64,000 nt of DNA from contig JAFPWH010000047.1 in NCBI GenBank assembly GCA_017395065.1, forward strand, positions 18,938 to 82,937, given 5' to 3'. Position 1 is the stretch's first letter. Every line of letters begins with the position of its first letter. The notes beneath the pieces are model-generated. The model did not search any database, was not told the DNA's origin, and saw only the letters and a program-made list of their open reading frames with translations. The position numbers were made by a program, and so were the translations under genes. Below are positions 1 to 8,178 of the stretch, in pieces. This DNA comes from Clostridia bacterium (lineage in GTDB: Bacteria > Bacillota > Clostridia > Christensenellales > Aristaeellaceae).

Positions 1-221
1 GCCTCGTCAAAATACGGAAGCTCTGCCCTGCAGGGCGGACACCAGGTCGCCCATATGTTGAGGACCACGGGCTTGCCCTGCATAAGCTCAAACAGCGTGA
101 CCTCGTTGCCTTCGCCGTCGAGCAGCTGAAGGTCCACCGCGTTCATCGCCTCGTCCTCCGCGAAGGCAAAGAGCGTGAACGCGCATGCAAGCGCAAGAAG
201 CAATGCGCCGAATCTTTTCAT
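1..221 (-). CDS. Secreted thioredoxin-like (TlpA/ResA family) protein, N-terminal part
   Basis: Only the first 73 codons are in the window; the gene runs off the left edge. The start ATG at 221-219 has an AGGAGG ribosome binding site nine bases upstream. Residues 1-21 form a signal peptide (basic start, long hydrophobic core, likely cleavage after AFA). Residues 61-64 are Cys-Pro-Pro-Cys within NIWATWCPPCRAELPYF, the active-site signature of TlpA/ResA-like thiol-disulfide oxidoreductases. Proteins of this family act outside the membrane, reducing or oxidising disulfides, for example in cytochrome c maturation or redox repair. The specific partner cannot be inferred because the rest of the gene is missing. 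Confidence 0.85.
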   Translation of the reverse strand, partial: MKRFGALLLALACAFTLFAFAEDEAMNAVDLQLLDGEGNEVTLFELMQGKPVVLNIWATWCPPCRAELPYFDE

Positions 222-342
222 AATTATATCCTCCTGTGTGATGATGCTGCGATTATACACCCGGCAGGCCGTTTCGTCAATCTCCCAATAAAAAACCGGC
301 TGCCGCGGGACACAGTTAACGTTAGCTTAATACCGCTTTTTC

Positions 343-371
343 TTGCGCCAAGCCGCTCGGAACGGTATAAT
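343..371 (+). promoter_or_regulatory. Sigma-A promoter for the rhamnosidase gene
   Basis: TTGCGC at 343-348 and TATAAT at 366-371 are 17 bases apart. The promoter lies inside the longest possible reading frame of the downstream gene, so it argues for the later start at 430. Confidence 0.65.
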
Positions 372-429
372 TACAGACAGAGAAACCGCCGAATATAGCT
401 TGCGGCTTGCGCCGGGAGGGGACGAAACC

Positions 430-2982
430 ATGAGACCGTACAACATCAGGATCGAATACGGAAAAACCGACGAAAACAGGATCCAGATCACCGAGTCGCC
501 CGACCCCGTTTTCGGCTGGGCGCTCGCTGGAAACGAAAACGAAGCGCCGTCCCATTGCCGCGTTTGCGTGTCCCGCGGCGGCAGGACCGTGTGGGACACG
601 GGGCTTCTGCGCGGAGACGTGCAGCAGGTGCGCTACGCGGGAGAAAAGCTGAGAACGGGCGACGTTTACACCTTTAATGTGGAAGTCTCCGATGAAAACG
701 GGAAGACCGCTTCCGATACCCGCTCGTTCTGCCCGGGCACGCTGGACTTCTGGCCGGGCAAGTGGCTTTCCGACCCGGAGGACAGGAACGGGGCTGTACT
801 TTCCTTCTTTAAGGATTTCGATCTGCCGGACGGCTGCACCTCGGCCTGCCTGTTCGTGTGCGGGCTTGGCTACCACAAGGTATCCGTAAACGGGCGCGAG
901 ATCTTTTCCGACCCGATGAACCCGGCGTTCAGCGAATACGAGGAGCGGGCGTATTACAGCGTGCTTCCCGATGTCCAGGGCTTCTTAAAAAGCGGCCGGA
1001 ACCGCCTGGGCGTCCGCGTTGCGGCAGGCTGGCGAAATCCAAAGATCGTGTGCTACGATCTGGTCGGTCGCGTGCCCGCGTACGCCGGAAGGACCGTGAT
1101 GAGCGCAGCGCTTAAGATGACGCTTTCCGACGGCAGCGAAAAATGGCTCCTGAGCGACGAAAGCTGGGGCTTGTTCTACGACGCGGTCACCTATTCGGAC
1201 ATCTTCATGGGGGAGACGCTCGACGCGGGGAGGCTCGTCCCCGACCGGGCAAAGGCGTCCGGGAAGATCGAAAACGTCCTTGCGCCCGAAATTGTGCCCT
1301 GCCCCGCGAAAAAGCTCTGTCCGCAGACGCTCGAAACAGTAAAGCCGCAGGAAATCTACGCCCCGCGCAGCGCGTTCAGGATAGCAAGCGGCGTCTGGGC
1401 GGTCGATTTCGGCCAGAACATCGCGGGCGTGTGCCGCCTGAAAATTCCGCGGGACATTCCGTCCGGCACGAAGATCGTGATCAGGCAGATCGAATTTCTG
1501 GACGAGGACGGGCGGCTGTATTTGCAACAGCTCAGGCACGCCGAGGCGGTCGACACCTACATCGCCGCGGGAAACGGCCGCGACCCCGAATACTGGCAGC
1601 TGGAATTCACCTATCACGGCTTCCGCTATGCGGAGGTCTTCGGCTATCCCGGCGCGCTGCTCAGGGACGACATCTGCGCGGTCAGCCTCTATACCGACGT
1701 CGAAAAGGCGAGCAGCTTTACCTGCGGCGAGCCGATCGCAAACAGCTTTGCGCACATCGCGCGCCAAACCGAGAAGGCCAACATCCATTCGATCCTCACG
1801 GACTGCCCGCAACGGGACGAAAGAATGGGCTGGATGAACGACGCGACCGTCCGCTTTGAGGCGACGCCCTACGTGTTCGACGTCGGCCGCCTGTTCCCCA
1901 AGGTCGTGCGCGACATTATGGACGTGCAGGGCCCGGACGGCAGCATCACCTGCACAGCGCCCTTCGCCTTCGGTTCGCGGCCCGCAGACCCCGTGTGCTC
2001 GTCCTTCCTCGTGGCAGGATGGCAGGCGTGGCTCCACACCGGCAACAGGGACATCCTGCGGGAGGCCTATCCCGCCTTCCGCGCATGGAACGACTGCCTT
2101 GAAAAACACAGCGAGGGCGGCCTCGTCGATTACAGCCATTACGGCGACTGGGCCGGGCCGGCCTACGCGTGCGAAAGCGAGGAGCGGGCGCGCTCCGCCG
2201 TGACGCCGGGCGTGCTGATGTCCACGGGCTATCACTACTATAACGCCGTGCTGCTTGGCAAAATGGCCGCCGTACTCGGCGACGAAGCCGAGGAAAAGTG
2301 GCAAAAAGACAATGCGCGGCGCATACGCGAAGCGTTCCTTGGCAAATGGTACGATCCCGCGACCGGCACGGTGGGCACGGGCTCGCAGGCGTGCCAGGCC
2401 TTCGCGCTGTGGCTGGACATACTGCCCGAAGAGGGCAGGCAGAAGGCCGCGGAGCTCATGCGCCGTGACCTCGTAAAGCGCGATTACCGCTTTACGACGG
2501 GCAATCTGTGCACCCGCTATCTGCTCGAGCAGCTTGCGCGCTACGGCTACGTCGAAGACGCGTGGCGGCTTATTTGCCGTCAGGAATACCCGTCCTTCGG
2601 CTACATGCTGCAAAACGAGGCCACCACGGTCTGGGAGCGCTTCGAGCTCAAGAAAAACTGCGGCATGAATTCCCACAACCACCCGATGCACGCCTCGTCC
2701 TACCGCTTTCTGTATGCCTGCCTGTGCGGCCTCACGCCGACCGACGGCGGCTGGCGGCGCTTCTCTGTTAAGCCCGTGCTGCCCGAAAAGCTGCTCAGCG
2801 CCTCCGCGACCGTCGAAACGCCGCTTGGCGACGTGACGCTGCGCTGGGTAAAGCGCTACGGGGCGATCCACGTCTACCTCTCCGTCCCCTTCGGCGCCGA
2901 GGCCGACGTCACCCTGCCCTGGGGCGAACGCGAAACGGCGCAGCCGGGCTTTCATCATTACTGCCATCCGCTGGAACGATAG
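430..2982 (+). CDS. Alpha-L-rhamnosidase, GH78 family
   Basis: An 850-residue protein that should remove terminal alpha-L-rhamnose from plant glycosides or pectin side chains. It has the GH78 order: N-terminal beta-sandwich domains (residues about 1-330), the (alpha/alpha)6 catalytic barrel (about 340-750) and a C-terminal beta domain. The acidic motif DCPQRDERMGWMND begins at Asp458 and is the family's catalytic signature. There is no signal peptide, so it is predicted to be cytoplasmic and to act on imported oligosaccharides. The frame is open back to a TTG at 343, but a promoter occupies that stretch and GGGAGGGG precedes the ATG at 430, which is therefore the chosen start. The gene stands alone before a bidirectional terminator. 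Confidence 0.9.
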   Translation: MRPYNIRIEYGKTDENRIQITESPDPVFGWALAGNENEAPSHCRVCVSRGGRTVWDTGLLRGDVQQVRYAGEKLRTGDVYTFNVEVSDENGKTASDTRSFCPGTLDFWPGKWLSDPEDRNGAVLSFFKDFDLPDGCTSACLFVCGLGYHKVSVNGREIFSDPMNPAFSEYEERAYYSVLPDVQGFLKSGRNRLGVRVAAGWRNPKIVCYDLVGRVPAYAGRTVMSAALKMTLSDGSEKWLLSDESWGLFYDAVTYSDIFMGETLDAGRLVPDRAKASGKIENVLAPEIVPCPAKKLCPQTLETVKPQEIYAPRSAFRIASGVWAVDFGQNIAGVCRLKIPRDIPSGTKIVIRQIEFLDEDGRLYLQQLRHAEAVDTYIAAGNGRDPEYWQLEFTYHGFRYAEVFGYPGALLRDDICAVSLYTDVEKASSFTCGEPIANSFAHIARQTEKANIHSILTDCPQRDERMGWMNDATVRFEATPYVFDVGRLFPKVVRDIMDVQGPDGSITCTAPFAFGSRPADPVCSSFLVAGWQAWLHTGNRDILREAYPAFRAWNDCLEKHSEGGLVDYSHYGDWAGPAYACESEERARSAVTPGVLMSTGYHYYNAVLLGKMAAVLGDEAEEKWQKDNARRIREAFLGKWYDPATGTVGTGSQACQAFALWLDILPEEGRQKAAELMRRDLVKRDYRFTTGNLCTRYLLEQLARYGYVEDAWRLICRQEYPSFGYMLQNEATTVWERFELKKNCGMNSHNHPMHASSYRFLYACLCGLTPTDGGWRRFSVKPVLPEKLLSASATVETPLGDVTLRWVKRYGAIHVYLSVPFGAEADVTLPWGERETAQPGFHHYCHPLER

Positions 2983-3005
2983 GGGAGTACCCTTTCAACG
3001 TAAAA

Positions 3006-3045
3006 AAAGGCTCCGGTCCCCGCAATCGGGTCCGGAGCCTTTCAT
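3006..3045. terminator. Bidirectional Rho-independent terminator
   Basis: Stem arms at 3009-3020 and 3028-3039 pair with one mismatch around a seven-base loop. A runs on the left and TTT on the right let it serve both the rhamnosidase gene and the convergent surface-protein gene. Confidence 0.8.
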
Positions 3046-3065
3046 CGGCCGGATGCCTGTATTCG

Positions 3066-6000
3066 TCAGTTCACAGCCTCGAAGTCGAAGCCGTACATGT
3101 CCGCAAAGTCCTCCGCGTAGCTTCCTGCCTCGCCCCGGATCGTAAGACCGCTCACGTTGCTGAAAGCGTTGTACGCGATCGACGTGCAGCTTGCGGGAAT
3201 GTAGATCAAAGTAAGGTTCGGGCAGTTCGCAAACGCCATGCCGCCGATGGTCTGAAGGCCGTCCGGCAGCTTCACGCTCGCAGCGGCGATGCCGATAAAT
3301 GCCCTGGTCTTGATCTGCTTCATGTACGCGGGCAGTATGAAATCGTACTCGGAGGCGGGACCGCTGATCAGCTCAAAGGCGATTTGATTGTCGACGGCGT
3401 AAGTATGTGCCGCGGAACCGCTGTAGCAGCGGATAACGACGCCCGGACAGCTGTCGAAGGCGCTTTCACCGATGCTCGTCACGCTCGCCGGGATCGTGAT
3501 TTCGGAGAGCGAAGCGCAGTACGCAAAGCAGCCAGAGCCGATCTGACCAAGACCGTCGGGCAGCTCGAGCGACGTAAGTGCGCAATACGCAAACGCGGTG
3601 TTGCCGATCGTCTGAAGGCCTTCGGGAAGCGTGATGCTGCTCAGCAGCGTACAATTGTTGAACGCCGCCTCGGGGATTTCCGTTACGCCTTCGGGAACGG
3701 CGATTTGGGTCAACTTCTTGCAGTACCCGAATGCCGAGTAGCCGATGGACGTGAGATTCGCAGGCAGCGTGATGCTGCTTAGGCTTTCCGCGTGATAGAA
3801 GGCCATCTGGCCGATACTCGTTACGCTATCCGGCAAGGTCACGCTCGTCAGGTTCGTGCAGTTGCGGAAGGCGTTTTTGCCGATGCTCGTCGCGCCGGGG
3901 TTCACGATCACCTGCGTGATTTCGGTCAGATGATCCTTCCACGGCTGGGCTAAGCCGCTCGGGGAATCGACCATCGCGCCGGTGCCGGAGATCGTGAGCA
4001 CGCCGTCCGAAAGCACATACGTAAGGCTGTCGCCGCAGGAGCCGGTTACGGTCGATTCGGGGTAGGTAACGGTGAAGGAGGCAAAGATGTCTTCATCATA
4101 GTTCAGCACGAGAGACATAAAGGTTTCACCGTTGCGGGAATAGGTACATAGAAGCTCCAAGGTTGCGGTGTAAGTCTGCGTCGTTTCCCAAAGATCTTCT
4201 ATTCCGTTCGGCATCAGCTTCAAGTGAAGTGCGGCACCGTTGTAGCGCGTGTGTGTCTCGAAATTGAGGGATACCCATTGCTCGTTGTTCTCGTAGCTTT
4301 CTATGCTTGCCGTGGCGCCGTCGACCAGGGAAGTAGCTTCGAGCGCCGTAAACGGCAATGCCTGTGCGCCTTCGATGTACGTAGGTGCATAATTGACCGG
4401 CATCGAGAGAATGTCATATTTGCCCTGACCGGAAACGGATATGTCCATTTCTACGCTGCCGTCGCCGTTTGTGTGCACGTTGCCGATGGTCCATTGCATT
4501 TGTTTGTTGACGAATACATCGAACGTGCAACTGATGCCCGGATTATCGGCTGAGTAAATGGTGTACGAGCTTTCACCGACATTGAGAGCTGTGATCTGTC
4601 CCTCGCTGTCGACGTGAATGATGCCGTCGTCATATTCGGGATAGATGATGCCTTTATTGGTCGCATTCTCGGGCTCGAAGGTTATCCAATCGCTAAAATA
4701 CGTGCTGGTATCGCCGAGCCACAGGGTCATATAATCTTCCAACAGGCTCATGGATGTTACCGGCACATACTCCGCTACCGGATAATAGAACAGCACGTTG
4801 CTGACGTCGCCGTTTGCGTCCACAGCCCAGCAGACCATCTCTTTGCCGGCGTCGTATACCTCTACGGGCAGCACGATCTGATAAGCGCCGTCCACGTAAC
4901 TGCAGTCAGTATTCTTCTGATTGAAGAAAGATTGATATTGGTAACAGGCATAGTAGAGTGTAAACCGGCGAGAAGAACGTACAGTAAGCCCGCTTTGCGG
5001 CGTAACGACCTGACTGTCGTCATAACTTATCGTGAAGCTCTCGTCCGGACTTGCCGGGTTGATATAGTAATCTTTACTGGCGGCAATGGCGGTGTTGGTA
5101 TAATCGCGGGCAACAATGTACATGGTGCTGAAACCGACGTCCGGCGCTATGGCCAACGTGTGTTGAGGTTCGTCCAATATAATAGTCTGAGGGGACCGGT
5201 TTTCAAAAACCAGTTCATAATAGTCGACACCCTCTACATCGTCCCAGCTATAGGTCGTTTCTTTGAGCTCGAAAGGAGTGCTTACGCCGAAATCGGTCAA
5301 TAATGCACCGTCTGCCCTTACATTTCCGATGGTCGGCAAATCTGTGATTTCGATATCCACAATATTGCTCACGTGGCCGGTATTATCTGCTATCCAGTAG
5401 GAGAGATAATTCCATTCCGGTACATCGTTGCTATACCATTTTCTGACGCTGAATTGGTTGTCGTCATTGGTATCAAACTGTTTGGCGTTTGCTTCCCATG
5501 CGAACAAAGAATCCCCGGAACTGTAATACAGTTTGCCGTTGTCAGAGGAAGTGAACCAGAACGGAACGCCGCTTTGGGCAGTTTCGCTGTCACAGCTCAA
5601 TGAAATCGTTGAACTCGGCTGCTCAAGACTTACGGTGTACATACTACTGTGACCGATTAAGTTCCAATCGGCGTCATATGCTTCCACATACAGGTCGATA
5701 TTGTCGTAGAAAGGATGTATGGCAATATCACATTGAGTTTCCGTCCCTGAGAATGCACTGCTCAGACTGCCGTATTCGCCGTAGATCTCATAATACTCAG
5801 CATTATCCACGCTGTCCCACTCAAAGTGAATGGGAATCATGGAACAGAGCGTCGTATGGTCGCTCAGCTGTACACCGTCGGCCATGAAGCTCTCGATTTC
5901 CGGTACATCCAGTTCGGTAGAAGGGGTATATTCTATTACAAACCCTTTCGGTGTGGTACTGTCGACATTAAAGTCGTTCCACTTATTTATGGTGGACCAT

Positions 6001-7910
6001 TGTGTCTGATTGCTCGAACCGTAAATTCCGAGATAGTTTTCCTGAGAACCGTATTTATTCACACCGCTGGGTTCATCATCATCCCACCTCGAATCGTCAA
6101 GGTCGATTATTTTGCCGCTCAGCCACCGCCAAGTACCGCTCAAATTGTTGCCACCCAGCCAGCATGCTTTGCCGAAGGAATCGACCAGGGCTTCGATAAG
6201 AGCTTGTTCGTTGGCGCTGTCTCCATCCATGCAGGCCAACTGCCAGCCCTCACCATAACTCTGCGCATAAGTATTCGCGTTTTCCCAGGAAATGTTGCCG
6301 CTGATCAGTAGATAAATGTGGCCGTTTGATTCATCTATTCTTTGACCGAATTCAGTTAATCCGGTCTCGTTCACTTTCGGCAGAACCTTAGAACTGATTA
6401 ACGCATCACATACGCTGCACCTTAATTCCTGCAGACCGGTCTGTGAAGTGGTCGGTTCCGTAACGGTGATCCATGCGCCGGGAGTGTGACCAAGCGCGGG
6501 AATGTCTTCGTATTTTGACAAAAGACAGAAGCATTTATCGCAATATGAGTAGCTTTCACCGACTTCAGTACAAGTAGGCTCTACTACCGTTACGCTGTAT
6601 GTCGGCGTATGTGAACAGCTTTGGTTGACCACGATCGCACCGCCGCTTATAGTATAAACGTTTGTGCCGTATTCGTTATAGAAATCAAATGTAAGATTGT
6701 AAGAACCGATGCTCCATGTGGAAGTATCAAGCAGGCTTAAAGATGAAAAACGGGAGAAGTCCACCCTGTTTGTCAACACATTGTTGATCAAGTATTGTGT
6801 CCGCGTCTCTCCGGTGTCAGAGTTCTCAAGTGTAACTTCGACCTCTGCAATTCTTGTCGCGGATTCAAGATATCCATAGAAAGTGAAAGACTTGCCGTAT
6901 TCACGCCAACCGAAGGGTAACAACTCGTTTCTGACATAAATATAGTCCGATGCTTCATTGCCTACTTGAATCAATAAAGTATCTTTAACGGCGGCAGAAG
7001 ACGAATTTTTTCCGTCTGCGATGGCTGTTGCCGTAATCGTTGCGTTGCCGTTGGCGACTGCTGTAATTTCACCGCTATACTTGTCGACCTGCGCCACAGA
7101 GGGGTCGCTGCTCGTCCATATCAGTACGTCGCAGAAGGCGTTGGACGGTGTAACGGTAACGGAAGGAACTACTTTCGACCCGGCTTCAAGTACGATTACA
7201 TCGGAAGTGATGCTTACTCCGGTCACGGGCGTTGGACTGCTGTAAGATGAAACGGCAGACCAATTCGGATGGAAAAACCCGAGAACGTTCTTTTTTCCTA
7301 CTGTAGGAGTAACTGCGCTGCCATATGAATGCGTGCCGCTGTATTTGGTTGTTTTGGTGTAGTTGCCGCTTAGATAGGTGAACTTGTGCGTTGAAGTGTT
7401 CACACTTGTTACGATGCCGACATGGCTTGCTCTCGACAAACTCTTGCTGTTCCAACACATTGTGACAATATCGCCGACTTTTGGAACGTAGCTTGGATCG
7501 TAAGTCCCGTTGGCTTGCCAATCATATGTCTTGCCTGAAACGGTCAGCGTCGTTACCAGACTGTGAAACCTGCTGTCGGTAGGGTTGGACCATTTATCGG
7601 CGCCGGCACTGCGGGGAATCACAGAGCTGTTAATGCCCATTTTCTTGGCAACGGCTGATACAAAATCTGCACACCATGCCCTGCTTCCGTAAGCGCCCCT
7701 TGTGTAGATGGAAAACCAAATGTCGTTATTGCCGTAGTAATTATCCTCACGAATAAAGAGCTTTGCTGCATCTGCATATGCATTGCCGCCCGTCGAGTCT
7801 GAAACTGCAAGCGCTTTCTGAGAGAAAAGCATCATGCATATTGAGACGATGAGTACTGCAGCAAGAATCCAACAAACGGATTGCATGAACCCTCGAACAG
7901 CTTTTTTCAT
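3066..7910 (-). CDS. Giant secreted CHAP / Ig-like / C-type lectin-like / LRR_5 surface protein
   Basis: A 1614-residue multidomain exported protein. Residues 1-36 are a signal peptide or membrane anchor. Residues about 60-215 form a CHAP-type cysteine amidase domain with Cys80 (RAWCADF), His163 (ASHVGIV) and Asn183 (YLSGN), expected to cleave peptidoglycan. An Ig-like Big_2 domain follows (about 228-315). A Cys-pair segment (about 440-530) comes before a C-type lectin-like domain (about 540-680) with WLGG, WRW and WDDDEPSG motifs. Further beta domains and a second Big_2 (about 1040-1130) lead to a C-terminal series of BspA-like leucine-rich repeats of the type LTSVTLPDSVTSIGQMAF. No LPXTG signal is visible. 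A GGGAGGT site precedes the ATG. The GC content is clearly lower than in neighbouring genes, which suggests acquisition by transfer. Role inferred: adhesion or cell-wall remodelling. Confidence 0.8.
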   Translation of the reverse strand: MKKAVRGFMQSVCWILAAVLIVSICMMLFSQKALAVSDSTGGNAYADAAKLFIREDNYYGNNDIWFSIYTRGAYGSRAWCADFVSAVAKKMGINSSVIPRSAGADKWSNPTDSRFHSLVTTLTVSGKTYDWQANGTYDPSYVPKVGDIVTMCWNSKSLSRASHVGIVTSVNTSTHKFTYLSGNYTKTTKYSGTHSYGSAVTPTVGKKNVLGFFHPNWSAVSSYSSPTPVTGVSITSDVIVLEAGSKVVPSVTVTPSNAFCDVLIWTSSDPSVAQVDKYSGEITAVANGNATITATAIADGKNSSSAAVKDTLLIQVGNEASDYIYVRNELLPFGWREYGKSFTFYGYLESATRIAEVEVTLENSDTGETRTQYLINNVLTNRVDFSRFSSLSLLDTSTWSIGSYNLTFDFYNEYGTNVYTISGGAIVVNQSCSHTPTYSVTVVEPTCTEVGESYSYCDKCFCLLSKYEDIPALGHTPGAWITVTEPTTSQTGLQELRCSVCDALISSKVLPKVNETGLTEFGQRIDESNGHIYLLISGNISWENANTYAQSYGEGWQLACMDGDSANEQALIEALVDSFGKACWLGGNNLSGTWRWLSGKIIDLDDSRWDDDEPSGVNKYGSQENYLGIYGSSNQTQWSTINKWNDFNVDSTTPKGFVIEYTPSTELDVPEIESFMADGVQLSDHTTLCSMIPIHFEWDSVDNAEYYEIYGEYGSLSSAFSGTETQCDIAIHPFYDNIDLYVEAYDADWNLIGHSSMYTVSLEQPSSTISLSCDSETAQSGVPFWFTSSDNGKLYYSSGDSLFAWEANAKQFDTNDDNQFSVRKWYSNDVPEWNYLSYWIADNTGHVSNIVDIEITDLPTIGNVRADGALLTDFGVSTPFELKETTYSWDDVEGVDYYELVFENRSPQTIILDEPQHTLAIAPDVGFSTMYIVARDYTNTAIAASKDYYINPASPDESFTISYDDSQVVTPQSGLTVRSSRRFTLYYACYQYQSFFNQKNTDCSYVDGAYQIVLPVEVYDAGKEMVCWAVDANGDVSNVLFYYPVAEYVPVTSMSLLEDYMTLWLGDTSTYFSDWITFEPENATNKGIIYPEYDDGIIHVDSEGQITALNVGESSYTIYSADNPGISCTFDVFVNKQMQWTIGNVHTNGDGSVEMDISVSGQGKYDILSMPVNYAPTYIEGAQALPFTALEATSLVDGATASIESYENNEQWVSLNFETHTRYNGAALHLKLMPNGIEDLWETTQTYTATLELLCTYSRNGETFMSLVLNYDEDIFASFTVTYPESTVTGSCGDSLTYVLSDGVLTISGTGAMVDSPSGLAQPWKDHLTEITQVIVNPGATSIGKNAFRNCTNLTSVTLPDSVTSIGQMAFYHAESLSSITLPANLTSIGYSAFGYCKKLTQIAVPEGVTEIPEAAFNNCTLLSSITLPEGLQTIGNTAFAYCALTSLELPDGLGQIGSGCFAYCASLSEITIPASVTSIGESAFDSCPGVVIRCYSGSAAHTYAVDNQIAFELISGPASEYDFILPAYMKQIKTRAFIGIAAASVKLPDGLQTIGGMAFANCPNLTLIYIPASCTSIAYNAFSNVSGLTIRGEAGSYAEDFADMYGFDFEAVN

Positions 7911-7996
7911 GAGTTGATATACCTCCCAATCATTAATTCAAATCGTCTTCGGATACATAATTGCAGAAATATCCAAAACTAACTTAGCTTCAACCT

Positions 7997-8025
7997 ATTA
8001 TAGCAAAAATAACAGAGAAAAAGAA
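7997..8025 (-). promoter_or_regulatory. Possible promoter of the surface-protein gene
   Basis: On the minus strand TTCTTT (8025-8020) and TATAAT (8002-7997) are 17 bases apart in an AT-rich intergenic stretch. The -35 is poor, so this is tentative. Confidence 0.45.
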
Positions 8026-8117
8026 GTGAGAATAGAATATCTGGGAAAAAATATTTCTCGAAAACAAATAAAAATACCGCATTTTAGAAATTTCCTTTCG
8101 TGTATTTTTTTCCGTGA

Positions 8118-8146
8118 TTGACAAGGCCGGAATTTAAAAATACAAT
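8118..8146 (+). promoter_or_regulatory. Sigma-A promoter of the NTPase gene
   Basis: TTGACA at 8118-8123 and TACAAT at 8141-8146 with a 17-base spacer, 33 bases before the ATG. The consensus -35 suggests constitutive expression. Confidence 0.7.
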
Positions 8147-8178
8147 ATAATCAGAATTAGAAATGGAGTGAAATCGCT

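Noticed and set aside
343..429. Upstream extension of the rhamnosidase from TTG 343
   Set aside because: The extension covers the -35 and -10 elements; the first well-placed start is ATG 430.
985..2967. 660-codon minus-strand frame inside the rhamnosidase gene
   Set aside because: The plus strand has complete GH78 motifs, a promoter and a ribosome site; the minus frame has none.
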